From assembly GCA_024403615.1 (NCBI GenBank), contig JAKSRM010000005.1, forward strand, positions 1 through 64,000: DNA of 64,000 nt. Direction: 5' to 3'. The DNA comes from Lachnospiraceae bacterium (GTDB lineage Bacteria; Bacillota; Clostridia; Lachnospirales; Lachnospiraceae). The stretch's first letter is position 1; every line of letters starts with the position of its first letter. Shown one piece after another: positions 51,807 through 58,539 of the stretch. A program made the position numbers and the translations under genes. The notes beneath the pieces were generated by a model. That model was given only the letters and a program-made list of their open reading frames with translations. It ran no database searches and was not told where the DNA came from.

Positions 51807-52111
51807 TCTTCTACCTCCCACCATTCGTTCGGCATTACACGTTTAAAAGTTTCATAATCAATCGGAACGTCCGCGAAGTTATCTTCTTCCACTCCGCAGA
51901 ATGCTATCGTTCCGAAGAACTGCATTCCCATGAACCAACAGTTGAATTTGGAATCATTCAGAAGGCCTTCCTCGTTGCAGATCAGCACGAAGTCATCTGT
52001 AATCGTCACGGTCTCGATGTATCCGCCCACCAGCTCCTGCCAGTCTTTTAACGTGTTTTTTATTTCCATTTCTTCCGGCGCTTTTCCCGGTCTTTTCACA
52101 AAGATTTTCAT
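51797..52111 (-). CDS. DUF3846-like early phage protein
   Basis: This 104-aa protein begins MKIFVKRPGKAPEEMEIKN and has LVGGYIETVTI...LICNEEGLLND, the DUF3846 pattern. These small proteins are common in mobile elements and of unknown function. The ATG at 52111 follows AAAGGAAAG. It overlaps the metallopeptidase start by 10 bp. Confidence 0.78.
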   Translation of the reverse strand: MKIFVKRPGKAPEEMEIKNTLKDWQELVGGYIETVTITDDFVLICNEEGLLNDSKFNCWFMGMQFFGTIAFCGVEEDNFADVPIDYETFKRVMPNEWWEVEECR

Positions 52112-52136
52112 TTCACACTTTCCTTTCTGCTGCCAC

Positions 52137-52340
52137 TCAGTTCTCCATAACCAGTAAGCCCTTCTCCCAGGCCTTCTGGAACTTCGCCTCATCGATCAGC
52201 CATTTCCCGATGCATCTTCCTTTGGAATCCACCTTGCTCGGATGAGCGAAGTAGTTTCCGTATTCGCTCCGGCAGCACTGCAGGACATATCCTTTGCTTA
52301 ATCCGGACTTTTCCGCGAATTTTGTCGCACTTAAAAACAT
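52137..52340 (-). CDS. Excisionase-like / MerR-type small DNA-binding protein
   Basis: This 67-aa protein has a helix-turn-helix near the start (SATKFAEKSGLSKGYVLQCC), a SEYGNYFAH turn and a GKWLIDEAKFQKAW helix. The pattern suggests an excisionase-like winged helix. The ATG at 52340 follows GGAGGTGCGC; upstream ATGs lack a site. Its start lies inside the preceding small membrane-protein gene. Confidence 0.65.
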   Translation of the reverse strand: MFLSATKFAEKSGLSKGYVLQCCRSEYGNYFAHPSKVDSKGRCIGKWLIDEAKFQKAWEKGLLVMEN

Positions 52341-52510
52341 CTGCGCACCTCCGTCCATAAATTTGCTATTGTGATAATTGCCAGATAGGCCCATCCCACG
52401 ATTTTCGCCGGGATGTCCCAGAACCCTAAATCAAGATTCTGTGCAGCTTTAATCAGAACGACTGCTGCCACGAATCCAAAAATTAATAAATAGGGTTTTA
52501 CTTTTTTCAT
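52331..52510 (-). CDS. Small two-segment membrane protein (59 aa)
   Basis: A frame begins with ATG at 52510 after GGAAGGAGTAAGGA and encodes MKKVKPYLLIFGFVAAVVLI, a short loop (DLGFWDIPAKI) and a second hydrophobic segment (VGWAYLAIITIANLW). It is the first gene of the leftward early operon and ends 10 bp inside the next gene. Function unknown. Confidence 0.65.
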   Translation of the reverse strand: MKKVKPYLLIFGFVAAVVLIKAAQNLDLGFWDIPAKIVGWAYLAIITIANLWTEVRRCF

Positions 52511-52529
52511 TCCTTACTCCTTCCGCCTA

Positions 52530-52557
52530 TTACGACGTTCAGTTTCTGTGCTATAAT
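52530..52557 (+). promoter_or_regulatory. Promoter of the structured RNA
   Basis: -35 TTACGA (52530-52535), 16-bp spacer, and -10 TATAAT (52552-52557) with an extended TGC just before it. It points rightward, away from the early operon, and a strong terminator lies about 300 bp downstream with no good gene between. Confidence 0.65.
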
Positions 52558-52562
52558 CCATA

Positions 52563-52858
52563 TGCCCTTATACGGGCAGAAAGGAAGGTGATGTCTTTGA
52601 CAAACCTTTTGACTATGCCCCGTTTCCGATAAAAGCTTGATGCTAATGGGCTTTTCGTGGCAGGACTGCATCTGCCTAAGTGAAAGCACCTATCAAGAAG
52701 CATGCAGGTGCGTTGCATGCGCCGGAACAATGTATTGACCACACCAGACCAGACTGGGTAAAAAATGGACGTCAATGCATTGGGCCGACTGCAATAGGCT
52801 CGGATATACAAGTGCGGAAGCTACCGTCTGTGACCACCCACAGGCGGTTTGCTTTTTT
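52563..52858 (+). ncRNA. Candidate structured RNA, about 295 nt
   Basis: Between the promoter at 52530-52557 and the terminator at 52823-52858 a series of stems can be drawn: 52574-52578/52616-52620 with inner 52585-52589/52604-52608; 52631-52636/52650-52655; 52659-52663/52672-52676; 52686-52691/52706-52711; and a 12-bp stem 52728-52739/52771-52782 (one G-U pair). Frames here are short and lack coding character; the longest good start gives only 13 residues. The TGCCC at 52563-52567 could compete for the first stem. I cannot match it to a known RNA family. It lies between the early operon and the Cro gene. Confidence 0.65.
52823..52858 (+). terminator. Terminator of the structured RNA
   Basis: ACCGTCTGTG (52823-52832) pairs with CACAGGCGGT (52839-52848), 9 Watson-Crick pairs and one G-U, 6-nt loop. 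It is followed by TTGC and six T residues. Confidence 0.85.
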
Positions 52859-52897
52859 CTGCCCATGTAACGGCATATGGATCTGTCAATGTTCTTT

Positions 52898-52947
52898 GAG
52901 ATGTACTGTCAAGTACATCTCATTGCTGGTTTCCGTAGGATACCAGC
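52898..52947. repeat. Two adjacent perfect hairpins before the Cro gene
   Basis: GAGATGTACT/AGTACATCTC (52898-52907 and 52912-52921, 4-nt loop) is followed by GCTGGT/ACCAGC (52925-52930 and 52942-52947). Neither has a U tract. On the minus strand two TTGACA boxes overlap this stretch, so it may be the control region of the leftward early operon. The rest of 52948-53009 shows nothing further. Confidence 0.5.
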
Positions 52948-53009
52948 GGGAAATTTTCCTCTCTCCCGTCTTCCTCCGTGTAGGAGTTATTCGTCCCTGC
53001 AAGTTGCTT

Positions 53010-53023
53010 TTGCGTTTACGCAA
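53010..53023. promoter_or_regulatory. Operator candidate O3, downstream of cro
   Basis: TTGCGTTTACGCAA is identical to the core of the operator at 53251-53266. It lies 1 bp beyond the Cro stop codon, where the repressor or Cro could control leftward early transcription or block read-through. Confidence 0.6.
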
Positions 53024-53024
53024 G

Positions 53025-53234
53025 TTATTGTGCAAAAAAAATAGCAGCACTCCGTTCTGGTGAAAGATGCAAGGCTTCTGAAATAGCCTGTGCTTCACAT
53101 ACGGTGAAAACTGCTGATTTATTATTAATTTTTCTATTTAATGTTGAAATATCAAGCTTAACAATCTTTGCTAACTTTTCCTGCGTTACAGCATTTCTTC
53201 TCATTTCTGCTTTTAATTCGTTTGTATTAACCAT
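53025..53234 (-). CDS. Cro-like helix-turn-helix protein
   Basis: This 69-aa protein has a Cro/CI-type helix-turn-helix (TQEKLAKIVKLDISTLNRKI, residues 17-36). It is divergent from the repressor gene, and its promoter (TTGACA at 53293-53298 on the complement, 17-bp spacer, TATTTT at 53270-53275) overlaps the operators. It probably favours the lytic pathway. Confidence 0.85.
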   Translation of the reverse strand: MVNTNELKAEMRRNAVTQEKLAKIVKLDISTLNRKINNKSAVFTVCEAQAISEALHLSPERSAAIFFAQ

Positions 53235-53250
53235 CTTGAATTCTTCCTTT

Positions 53251-53357
53251 CTTGCGTTTACGCAAGTTCAAAATAGCATACGATTTTATATCTGTCAACA
53301 GGTTTATTTGCTTTTTCGCAAATTTTTATTGCGTATCAGCCAAATAATATATATAAT
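53251..53357. promoter_or_regulatory. Divergent lysogeny switch: promoters and operators
   Basis: Leftward promoter: TTGACA (complement of 53293-53298), 17 bp, TATTTT (complement of 53270-53275). Rightward promoter: TTGCGT (53329-53334), 17 bp, TATAAT (53352-53357). Operators: CTTGCGTTTACGCAAG (53251-53266, perfect), TTTGCTTTTTCGCAAA (53307-53322) and a weak TTGCGTATCAGCCAA (53329-53343) over the rightward -35. The graded match suggests ordered binding. Confidence 0.8.
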
Positions 53358-53389
53358 TAGGCTCACTCATAAAGATTTGGAGAAATGAT

Positions 53390-54193
53390 ATGTCAAATAT
53401 TCATAATTTAATAAAACAACGCCGATTAGAATTAGGGTTAACCTTAAAAGATGTTTCTCAAGCTCTTGGTGTAGCTGAAAGTACAATTTTAAGGTATGAA
53501 ACTTCAGATATTCAGAACATGGGGATTGATAAAATAGAAAATCTTGCAAAAGTATTAAAAACCACTCCTGCTTATCTTATGGGATGGAAGGAAGATGATT
53601 CTCTCCAATCCTTAACTAATGATTTGAAATGGAAATACGCAGATAAAGATGGAAAGCTCCAAGAAATACTAATTAATGTCAACAAATTAAACGATACTGG
53701 CTTGAATCATCTGGAGAACTATCTCCAGTTCTTGCGTGGCAAAAATACTGAATATAATAATATGGATGCGCTGCCAAATTGGGCTGACCAAATTAAACCA
53801 GTTGAAATCCGTACCCTTCCGGTTCTTGGACGTGTTGCATGCGGCAAGCCGATATTTACGGAGGAAGAGCGCGAATATGTCACGATAGAGGATGCTCCGA
53901 AGAACGTGGATTTTATTTTGATTGCCAAAGGCGATTCGATGATCAATGCAAGGATTAACGACGGCGATTACGTTTTTATCCGGAAGCAGTCCGAAGTCAA
54001 TAACGGAGACATCGCGGTCGTAATCATAGATGATGAGGCCACCCTCAAGAGAGTCCACTTCGATAAGGAAAAACAGATCCTGCAGCTGCTGCCAGAGAAT
54101 CCGGCCTATATGCCTCTGGTCTTCGTCGGCGATGAGCTGGAGAACGTGCAGATCCTTGGCAAGGCGATTGCTGTGATGAGTATGCTGAAGTGA
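53390..54193 (+). CDS. LexA/CI-type phage repressor (S24 peptidase)
   Basis: This 267-aa repressor has an N-terminal helix-turn-helix (LTLKDVSQALGVAESTILRY, about 18-37) and a C-terminal S24 domain with the cleavage site Cys-Gly in RVACGKP, the catalytic Ser in GDSM and Lys in TLKRVHF. RecA-stimulated self-cleavage would trigger induction. It is transcribed rightward from the 53329-53357 promoter and maintains lysogeny. Confidence 0.93.
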   Translation: MSNIHNLIKQRRLELGLTLKDVSQALGVAESTILRYETSDIQNMGIDKIENLAKVLKTTPAYLMGWKEDDSLQSLTNDLKWKYADKDGKLQEILINVNKLNDTGLNHLENYLQFLRGKNTEYNNMDALPNWADQIKPVEIRTLPVLGRVACGKPIFTEEEREYVTIEDAPKNVDFILIAKGDSMINARINDGDYVFIRKQSEVNNGDIAVVIIDDEATLKRVHFDKEKQILQLLPENPAYMPLVFVGDELENVQILGKAIAVMSMLK

Positions 54194-54204
54194 TTTTATT
54201 TATT

Positions 54205-54230
54205 TTCACAAAAATCAATGTTTTTGTGAA
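54205..54230 (+). terminator. Terminator after the repressor gene
   Basis: TTCACAAAAA (54205-54214) and TTTTTGTGAA (54221-54230) form a perfect 10-bp AT-rich stem with a 6-nt loop, 12 bp after the repressor stop. A T run follows about 20 bases later. Confidence 0.6.
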
Positions 54231-54291
54231 CAAATGTCAATATTTTTTTGAACGAATTATAATATTTTTATAAAATTTTATAAAATATTTA

Positions 54292-54320
54292 TTGTAATTT
54301 GTATTTAGCTAGTTTATATT
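54292..54320 (+). promoter_or_regulatory. Promoter of the AbiF-associated RNA
   Basis: TTGTAA (54292-54297), a 17-bp spacer and TATATT (54315-54320). The upstream 70 bp are extremely AT-rich, like an UP element. The predicted start is near 54327. Confidence 0.6.
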
Positions 54321-54326
54321 GGGGAC

Positions 54327-54413
54327 AACAGGACCGACCGCACCTCTCAACGATGTGGCCCAGAGTCGGGCATTTAATGGAAATTTACCCCAAGAGAAAT
54401 CTTGGGGTTTTTT
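54327..54413 (+). ncRNA. Short RNA upstream of the Abi_2 gene (AbiF-type RNA)
   Basis: This transcript of about 87 nt runs from the promoter at 54292-54320 to a perfect terminator: CCCCAAGA (54388-54395), GAAA loop, TCTTGGGG (54400-54407), six T. Upstream stems CCGA/TCGG (54334-54337 with 54366-54369) and CTCT/AGAG (54344-54347 with 54362-54365) enclose a loop whose GTG can pair with CAC before CTCT, a possible pseudoknot. The gene for the HEPN protein starts 8 bp after the U run. A conserved RNA beside AbiF-type genes is known from the literature as I recall; identity here is by position and layout. Confidence 0.75.
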
Positions 54414-54420
54414 CTATCTT

Positions 54421-55287
54421 ATGGTAAAAAATATGGAAGTTAAGAAGCCTACAACTTATGAAGAACAGCTATCCATTCTGGAACAACGTGGAATCATACT
54501 TGATGACCGCGAGTTCTGTATGGAAAAACTGAATGAAATAGGATATTACCGTTTTACCGGCTATGCTCTGCCGTTTAAAAACTCAGATAGTAATACTTAT
54601 TCCAACGTAACCTTTAAACGTATTTATTATATCTATCAGTTTGACAGTAACCTAAGGGCAATTTTCTTTTCCTGTATCGAGGACATTGAAATATACCTGC
54701 GTTCCAATTTTTCTTACTATTTTGCAAGTAAATATGATTCTCTTGGTTATACTGATCCGAATAATTTCAAATCAGTGCATAACCATAAAAAATTTAAGGA
54801 AAAGTATGAGTCCGAAATAGAAAACAATAAAACTGTTGCATTTGTTAAGCACCATATAGAGCAATATGATAACCAGTTTCCATTGTGGGTTCTCATGGAA
54901 CTGTTCACCTTTGGGATGCTGTCCTATTTTTATGCTGACTTAAAACCTGAAGATCGTAAGGCATTGGCATTCCAATTGTATGATACTACTGAGAAAAAAT
55001 TATCCAACTGGTTAATCTGCTGCACAGATTTAAGAAATATATGTTCCCACTATGGACGTTTATATTATCGAATGTTCAGTGCCGTTCCAAAAGTAGATGG
55101 TTCTTACCAGCAGCGAATAAGATTGTGGGGATATTTAAACGTTCTTAAAAACCTTTATCCACATAAGCAAAAGTGGAATGACGTAATCGTGCCCAGAATA
55201 ATTCGCATTTTTGATTTATTTTCAGTCGATATAGACTTATACCATATTGCCTTCCCGGATAACTGGAAAGAATTAATTATTAAATAA
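54421..55287 (+). CDS. Abi_2 (AbiD/AbiF) family HEPN protein
   Basis: This protein of about 288 aa belongs to the Abi_2 family of abortive-infection proteins: the N-terminal QLSILEQRGIILDDREFC, IGYYRFTGYALPF and C-terminal HEPN motif RNICSH (R205-H210, RX4H), the RNase active site of HEPN proteins. It probably cuts RNA when triggered by another phage. Frames further upstream run through the RNA gene and its terminator, so ATG 54421 (or 54433) is the likely start; no ribosome binding site is seen. It sits 10 bp before the integrase, in the part expressed in the lysogen. Confidence 0.85.
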   Translation: MVKNMEVKKPTTYEEQLSILEQRGIILDDREFCMEKLNEIGYYRFTGYALPFKNSDSNTYSNVTFKRIYYIYQFDSNLRAIFFSCIEDIEIYLRSNFSYYFASKYDSLGYTDPNNFKSVHNHKKFKEKYESEIENNKTVAFVKHHIEQYDNQFPLWVLMELFTFGMLSYFYADLKPEDRKALAFQLYDTTEKKLSNWLICCTDLRNICSHYGRLYYRMFSAVPKVDGSYQQRIRLWGYLNVLKNLYPHKQKWNDVIVPRIIRIFDLFSVDIDLYHIAFPDNWKELIIK

Positions 55288-55297
55288 AATAATAACT

Positions 55298-56359
55298 ATG
55301 CGTAAACAAGACTACAAATATCATAAACAAATATCTTTAGGAATCGGTGACAATGGAAAGGTTATCCGAAAACACGTCTATGCCAATTCGCAGCGTGAAT
55401 TAAATGATCAAATTATCAAACTAAAGATTGAATATGAGAAATATAAAGATCCGACGGAAATGACCTTTAAGCAGTATGCTGACCAATGGAATGAGGCCTA
55501 TAACCAGAAGAAGTCTGTCCGTACCCAGGAATATTATAACAGCGGAATCTCCCTTCTGGAAAATATCCATCATAAGAAGCTGAAGGCTGTAACGAAAACG
55601 GATATGCAGACCATCATCAATTGTTATTCCGACCACCCTCGCACATGCGAGAAGATTGTCCAGGTAGCTGCTGCCATATTCGCTTCCGCCATTATTGATG
55701 GAAAGATCGTCTTTAATCCGGCATTAAAGCTGACTTATGAGAAATATAAAGCTCCTGAGAAGCGTGCTTTTACGGAAGAAGAAGTAGCAGCCATCAAAAA
55801 GGCTGACCTTGATCCACGGGAACGGATGGTCGTTGACCTCTTCTTTTATTTTGGATTCCGTCCGGAAGAACTCCGGGCCCTGATGCCAACAGATTTTAAT
55901 CTTGAAACAAATGAGGTGACTATCAATAAGGCCGTTACCTTCAATGGTAATTCTCCGCTGCTCAAGACAACGAAGAACAAAAAGGTGCGAACGATTCCGA
56001 TTCCAAATGCGCTACTGCCAGAACTCACCGATTACCTGGAAAAGAATCTGTCCTTCTATCTCTTCCCGATGAGAGATGGCAATCCAATGAGCAAGACATC
56101 CTGGCTGAAATTCTCAAAGAAAGTCTTTTCCAAAATCAATGCAGCTCTCGGTGGTGATGAGAATACCGATAAGCTCAATGGAATGACCTGGTACACATTC
56201 CGACATAACTGCGGGACACGTTTGTACTACATGAGTGGCATTTCTACCAAATATAAGGCGTATTTCCTTGGCCATCAAGAGCAGGTATTCATCTCTACCT
56301 ATAGCCATTTAGACGCTGAGAAAGAGGACGTTTCTGCCCTCAAACAGATAGTTATGTAG
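55298..56359 (+). CDS. int: Tyrosine-recombinase integrase
   Basis: This 353-aa phage integrase has an N-terminal arm-binding domain (KYHKQISLGIGDNGKVIRKH), a core-binding helical domain (about 65-155) and a catalytic domain. The catalytic Arg is in GFRPEELRAL, then YTFRHNCGTRL (His and Arg), LGHQEQ and the nucleophile Tyr in ISTYSHL. It runs toward attR, 67 bp away, and catalyses integration into tRNA-Lys. Confidence 0.95.
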   Translation: MRKQDYKYHKQISLGIGDNGKVIRKHVYANSQRELNDQIIKLKIEYEKYKDPTEMTFKQYADQWNEAYNQKKSVRTQEYYNSGISLLENIHHKKLKAVTKTDMQTIINCYSDHPRTCEKIVQVAAAIFASAIIDGKIVFNPALKLTYEKYKAPEKRAFTEEEVAAIKKADLDPRERMVVDLFFYFGFRPEELRALMPTDFNLETNEVTINKAVTFNGNSPLLKTTKNKKVRTIPIPNALLPELTDYLEKNLSFYLFPMRDGNPMSKTSWLKFSKKVFSKINAALGGDENTDKLNGMTWYTFRHNCGTRLYYMSGISTKYKAYFLGHQEQVFISTYSHLDAEKEDVSALKQIVM

Positions 56360-56367
56360 AATAGTCG

Positions 56368-56385
56368 CGCACGATTTATGCACAA
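56368..56385. repeat. Candidate integrase arm sites (right)
   Basis: CGCACGA (56368-56374) and TGCACAA (56379-56385) lie 11 bp apart, and the 10-bp context ATTTATGCAC also occurs at the left end (28964-28973). They match the left-end TGCACAA cluster. Confidence 0.55.
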
Positions 56386-56426
56386 AAACTCTGGAAACCC
56401 TATTAAAATCAATGTTGAGGCATTAT

Positions 56427-56470
56427 CTCTTAATCAGGGTGTCCAGGGTTCGAGCCCCTGAAGGTGCACG
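56427..56470 (+). repeat. attR, 44-bp core
   Basis: This is an exact copy of 28786-28829: the 3' half of tRNA-Lys plus two bases. It is the displaced 3' end of the host gene; no complete tRNA can be formed here because the 5' half is absent. Confidence 0.95.
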
Positions 56471-56474
56471 AAAA

Positions 56475-56510
56475 AACAGGAAGTCTACGTTGTAGACTTT
56501 CTGTTTTTTT
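56475..56510 (+). terminator. Original host terminator of tRNA-Lys
   Basis: A 14-bp stem with one G-U pair (56475-56488 with 56492-56505, 3-nt loop) is followed by a T run. It stands directly after attR, where it would have ended the tRNA transcript before integration. Confidence 0.85.
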
Positions 56511-56551
56511 TGTTTTACCGAAAGGGGCTCGAACAAATTAATTTTTATTTT

Positions 56552-57121
56552 TCAAATCCTTTGGTCATTTATATGACCGAAATATGCATTCACAGGATAA
56601 TAAGCGCGAATCCGATTCCAGTCTTTTTGTAAAGCAGCGCCTTCCCCATAAGCCTCGATATATGCTTCTGGCTCCAGATCTCCCACAAAACAATTTCCAT
56701 CGTCTGTAATCAGCGCGATTCCGTCGGAACTATGACTTTCCGTAGGAACAATCTCTCCGGAAATTCCGATGGTTTTAAAAAACTGCCGGCTTTCCTCACA
56801 TCTAATTAAGAGGGCCTCGTTTTCATCGATTGGCTGATAGTTCAGCTCCGGTTGCCTTGCAAAAATAGTATCAGAAAAATGAACCGAATCTTTCTGCTTA
56901 TCTACCAAAATCAGCGGAATCCCTATGGACATTAATTGGCTAATAAGTCCCATATGATCCGGGTGATAATGGGTGGCAAGAACGTACCGGATCTCCTCTA
57001 TGGTCAGCCCGTTTCTTTTCAGTTCCTTATAAAAGGCAGGAAGAGTATCTGGCATATCGGTGTCAACCAGTAAGCCGTCTACATAATAGGTATTTGTATT
57101 TCCATACTGAAGTTTTATCAT
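56552..57121 (-). CDS. MBL-fold metallo-hydrolase
   Basis: This 189-aa protein has the metallo-beta-lactamase fold motif THYHPDHMG (residues about 50-58, HXHXDH), a later His in ESHSSDG and an Asp in FVGDLEPE that ligate two metals. A C-terminal GHIND completes the set. The substrate is unknown; the fold covers hydrolases for thioesters, lactones and nucleic acids. Confidence 0.85.
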   Translation of the reverse strand: MIKLQYGNTNTYYVDGLLVDTDMPDTLPAFYKELKRNGLTIEEIRYVLATHYHPDHMGLISQLMSIGIPLILVDKQKDSVHFSDTIFARQPELNYQPIDENEALLIRCEESRQFFKTIGISGEIVPTESHSSDGIALITDDGNCFVGDLEPEAYIEAYGEGAALQKDWNRIRAYYPVNAYFGHINDQRI

Positions 57122-57174
57122 GTCTGTTTCCTAAACGTTCCCCAAAATCCTATGGATTACTGCAAACTTAAGAT

Positions 57175-57627
57175 TTAGCGATGAATATACATTCTTGACA
57201 TTTCGGGCTCGCCGTCACCCTGAACCATGCATAAAAACTCCCAACCGTAGCGCTCATAAAAGCCGGTATGGTCCGTCAAAAGATACAGCGGCGATATTCC
57301 TTTTTGTCGGCAGTCCTCTACTACCATATGAAGCAGGTGCCCGGCAATGCCTCTGCCACGATGCTCCTCTTCCGTGTACACGGCACACACATTTGGCGTC
57401 AAGTCTTTTCTATCATGGAAATCATTTTCAATAACTCCCATGGCTCCAACGATTTTTTCATCATCCAGGCATAAGTACCAACCATACTCTGTCTCGCCCG
57501 TCAAGTAGGAATCCATGCACGCGAGATAGGCTTCTTTCGGAGCGCTCCACTTGCTATGAAACCATTTCGCAGCTTTCTCCTTCATCATTGGCACTTCTCT
57601 TAAATTCACATATCTATATTCATTCAT
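57175..57627 (-). CDS. GNAT-family N-acetyltransferase
   Basis: This protein of about 150 aa has the acetyl-CoA loop EEHRGRGIAGHLL (motif A, about residue 84) and GFYERYGWEFL near the C-terminus. The acceptor is unknown. The ATG at 57627 is taken over a start 12 bp earlier. It follows the VOC gene in the same direction. Confidence 0.85.
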   Translation of the reverse strand: MNEYRYVNLREVPMMKEKAAKWFHSKWSAPKEAYLACMDSYLTGETEYGWYLCLDDEKIVGAMGVIENDFHDRKDLTPNVCAVYTEEEHRGRGIAGHLLHMVVEDCRQKGISPLYLLTDHTGFYERYGWEFLCMVQGDGEPEMSRMYIHR

Positions 57628-57670
57628 TCGAAACCTCAAAAAAAGATTTATTCGATTTACCGCTTGCCAC

Positions 57671-58033
57671 TTAAACCGGTGTCCCTACTTCAATAAGATT
57701 GCCATCGGGATCATAAAAGCGCACAACCTTCTGCCCCCAGCTATGGATCATCAATTTGTTGACATATTCTACTTCCGGGTATATGGTTTCAAGTTTCTCC
57801 ACAAAGCCTTCCAAATCGGCTTCCTCAAAGTACAGCTCGCTGGAATTATTGCGTCCTACAATGTCCCTCTGAAGAAAATCCTTCCAATAAGACTCGGCCT
57901 GAAGAACCAGCCCTTCCGTTAAAATCATATTTCCATCATTATCTAAGACAAGCTCTAATCCGAATAAATCGTGATAGAATTTCAAAGCTTTATCTATATC
58001 TTTCACTACAATCAGTACATTTTTTAGTTTCAT
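57671..58033 (-). CDS. VOC-family (glyoxalase-like) protein
   Basis: This 120-aa protein with the vicinal-oxygen-chelate pattern begins LKNVLIVVKDIDKALKFYHDLFG and has the second half YNKLMIHSWGQKVVRFYDPDGNLIE (split here at YNKLM) ending in GTPV. Only one pair of modules is present, so it acts as a dimer. The ATG at 58033 follows GAGAGGAAG. Substrate unknown. Confidence 0.85.
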   Translation of the reverse strand: MKLKNVLIVVKDIDKALKFYHDLFGLELVLDNDGNMILTEGLVLQAESYWKDFLQRDIVGRNNSSELYFEEADLEGFVEKLETIYPEVEYVNKLMIHSWGQKVVRFYDPDGNLIEVGTPV

Positions 58034-58061
58034 TTTTTCTTCCTCTCGGTTCTGATTTTTT

Positions 58062-58440
58062 CTCTGCAAACTAGGATTTATAGAGATGACATTATCTTGA
58101 CAAACTGGGAGTTGTCGCAATAGTCTCAAAAACGTGGTATTCTGCAGATGCTATTCTCTGCAAACTGAGTGTTATGAAGAAGAATTTCATCCAATTCGGC
58201 ATTAGAACCCCAGTTTTTTGGATTATTTTCTTTTTATGGGGTCGGTGCTACCTGTTTTAGGTCTAAATTATTCCATTTTTCCCCATTTTCCTAGAATAAT
58301 TTACTTTTATGGGGTATCTTTCTTAGTTTTTTACCCCATAAATGTGGTTTTTCCTTAAAATCTGGGGAAATATGAACCATTTCCACGAAAAAATCATTTA
58401 ATTTACCCCATATACCAGGATATTTCCATAAATCTGGGGA
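58062..58440. repeat. Palindromic GGGG/CCCC array with CAAACTGGG-like elements
   Basis: This part of a 506-bp gene-free gap (58034-58539) holds CTCTGCAAACTAGGATTTA (58062-58080), CAAACTGGGA (58101-58110) and CTCTGCAAACTGAGT (58156-58170). It then has alternating blocks ATGGGGT, CCCCAT, ATGGGGTA/TACCCCAT (perfect inverted repeat), CTGGGGAA, TACCCCAT, CTGGGGAA. The G blocks start at 58237, 58310, 58363 and 58436 (73, 53, 73 bp apart). Nothing is seen in 58441-58539. Confidence 0.7.
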
Positions 58441-58539
58441 AGGAGCGACCGTTTTACTTGTAGCCAACAGATAAAAACTTCCTTTTTGCGAATGCCCTTT
58501 TGTCCAGACCTCTACAACTTCTCATTTGTATCGTTCTTT

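Larger units (their letters stand above)
28786..56470. mobile_element. Temperate siphophage prophage, about 27.6 kb, in tRNA-Lys
   Basis: The element is bounded by the 44-bp repeats. It contains an integrase next to attR, a divergent repressor/Cro switch, small early genes, a ParB-like and an HUH Rep-like protein, HNH, small and large terminase, portal, MuF head protein, scaffold, HK97-type capsid, head-tail connectors, a tail chaperone pair, tape measure, Dit and tail-tip proteins, holin and amidase. No essential module is visibly disrupted, so it may be inducible. A classical replicative helicase, primase or polymerase is absent. Confidence 0.97.

Noticed and set aside
52551..52811. Minus-strand frame of 86 codons over the structured RNA
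   Set aside because: No ribosome binding site, no recognisable protein character (Cys/Arg/Ser-rich, no clear domain), and the strand opposite has a promoter, stems and terminator.
54319..54420. N-terminal extension of the Abi_2 protein
   Set aside because: These codons cover the RNA gene, its stems and a perfect terminator, and the family homology begins only after 54433.
56427..56470. Second tRNA-Lys
   Set aside because: Only the 3' half is present; no 5' acceptor strand or D-arm precedes it, so this is attR.
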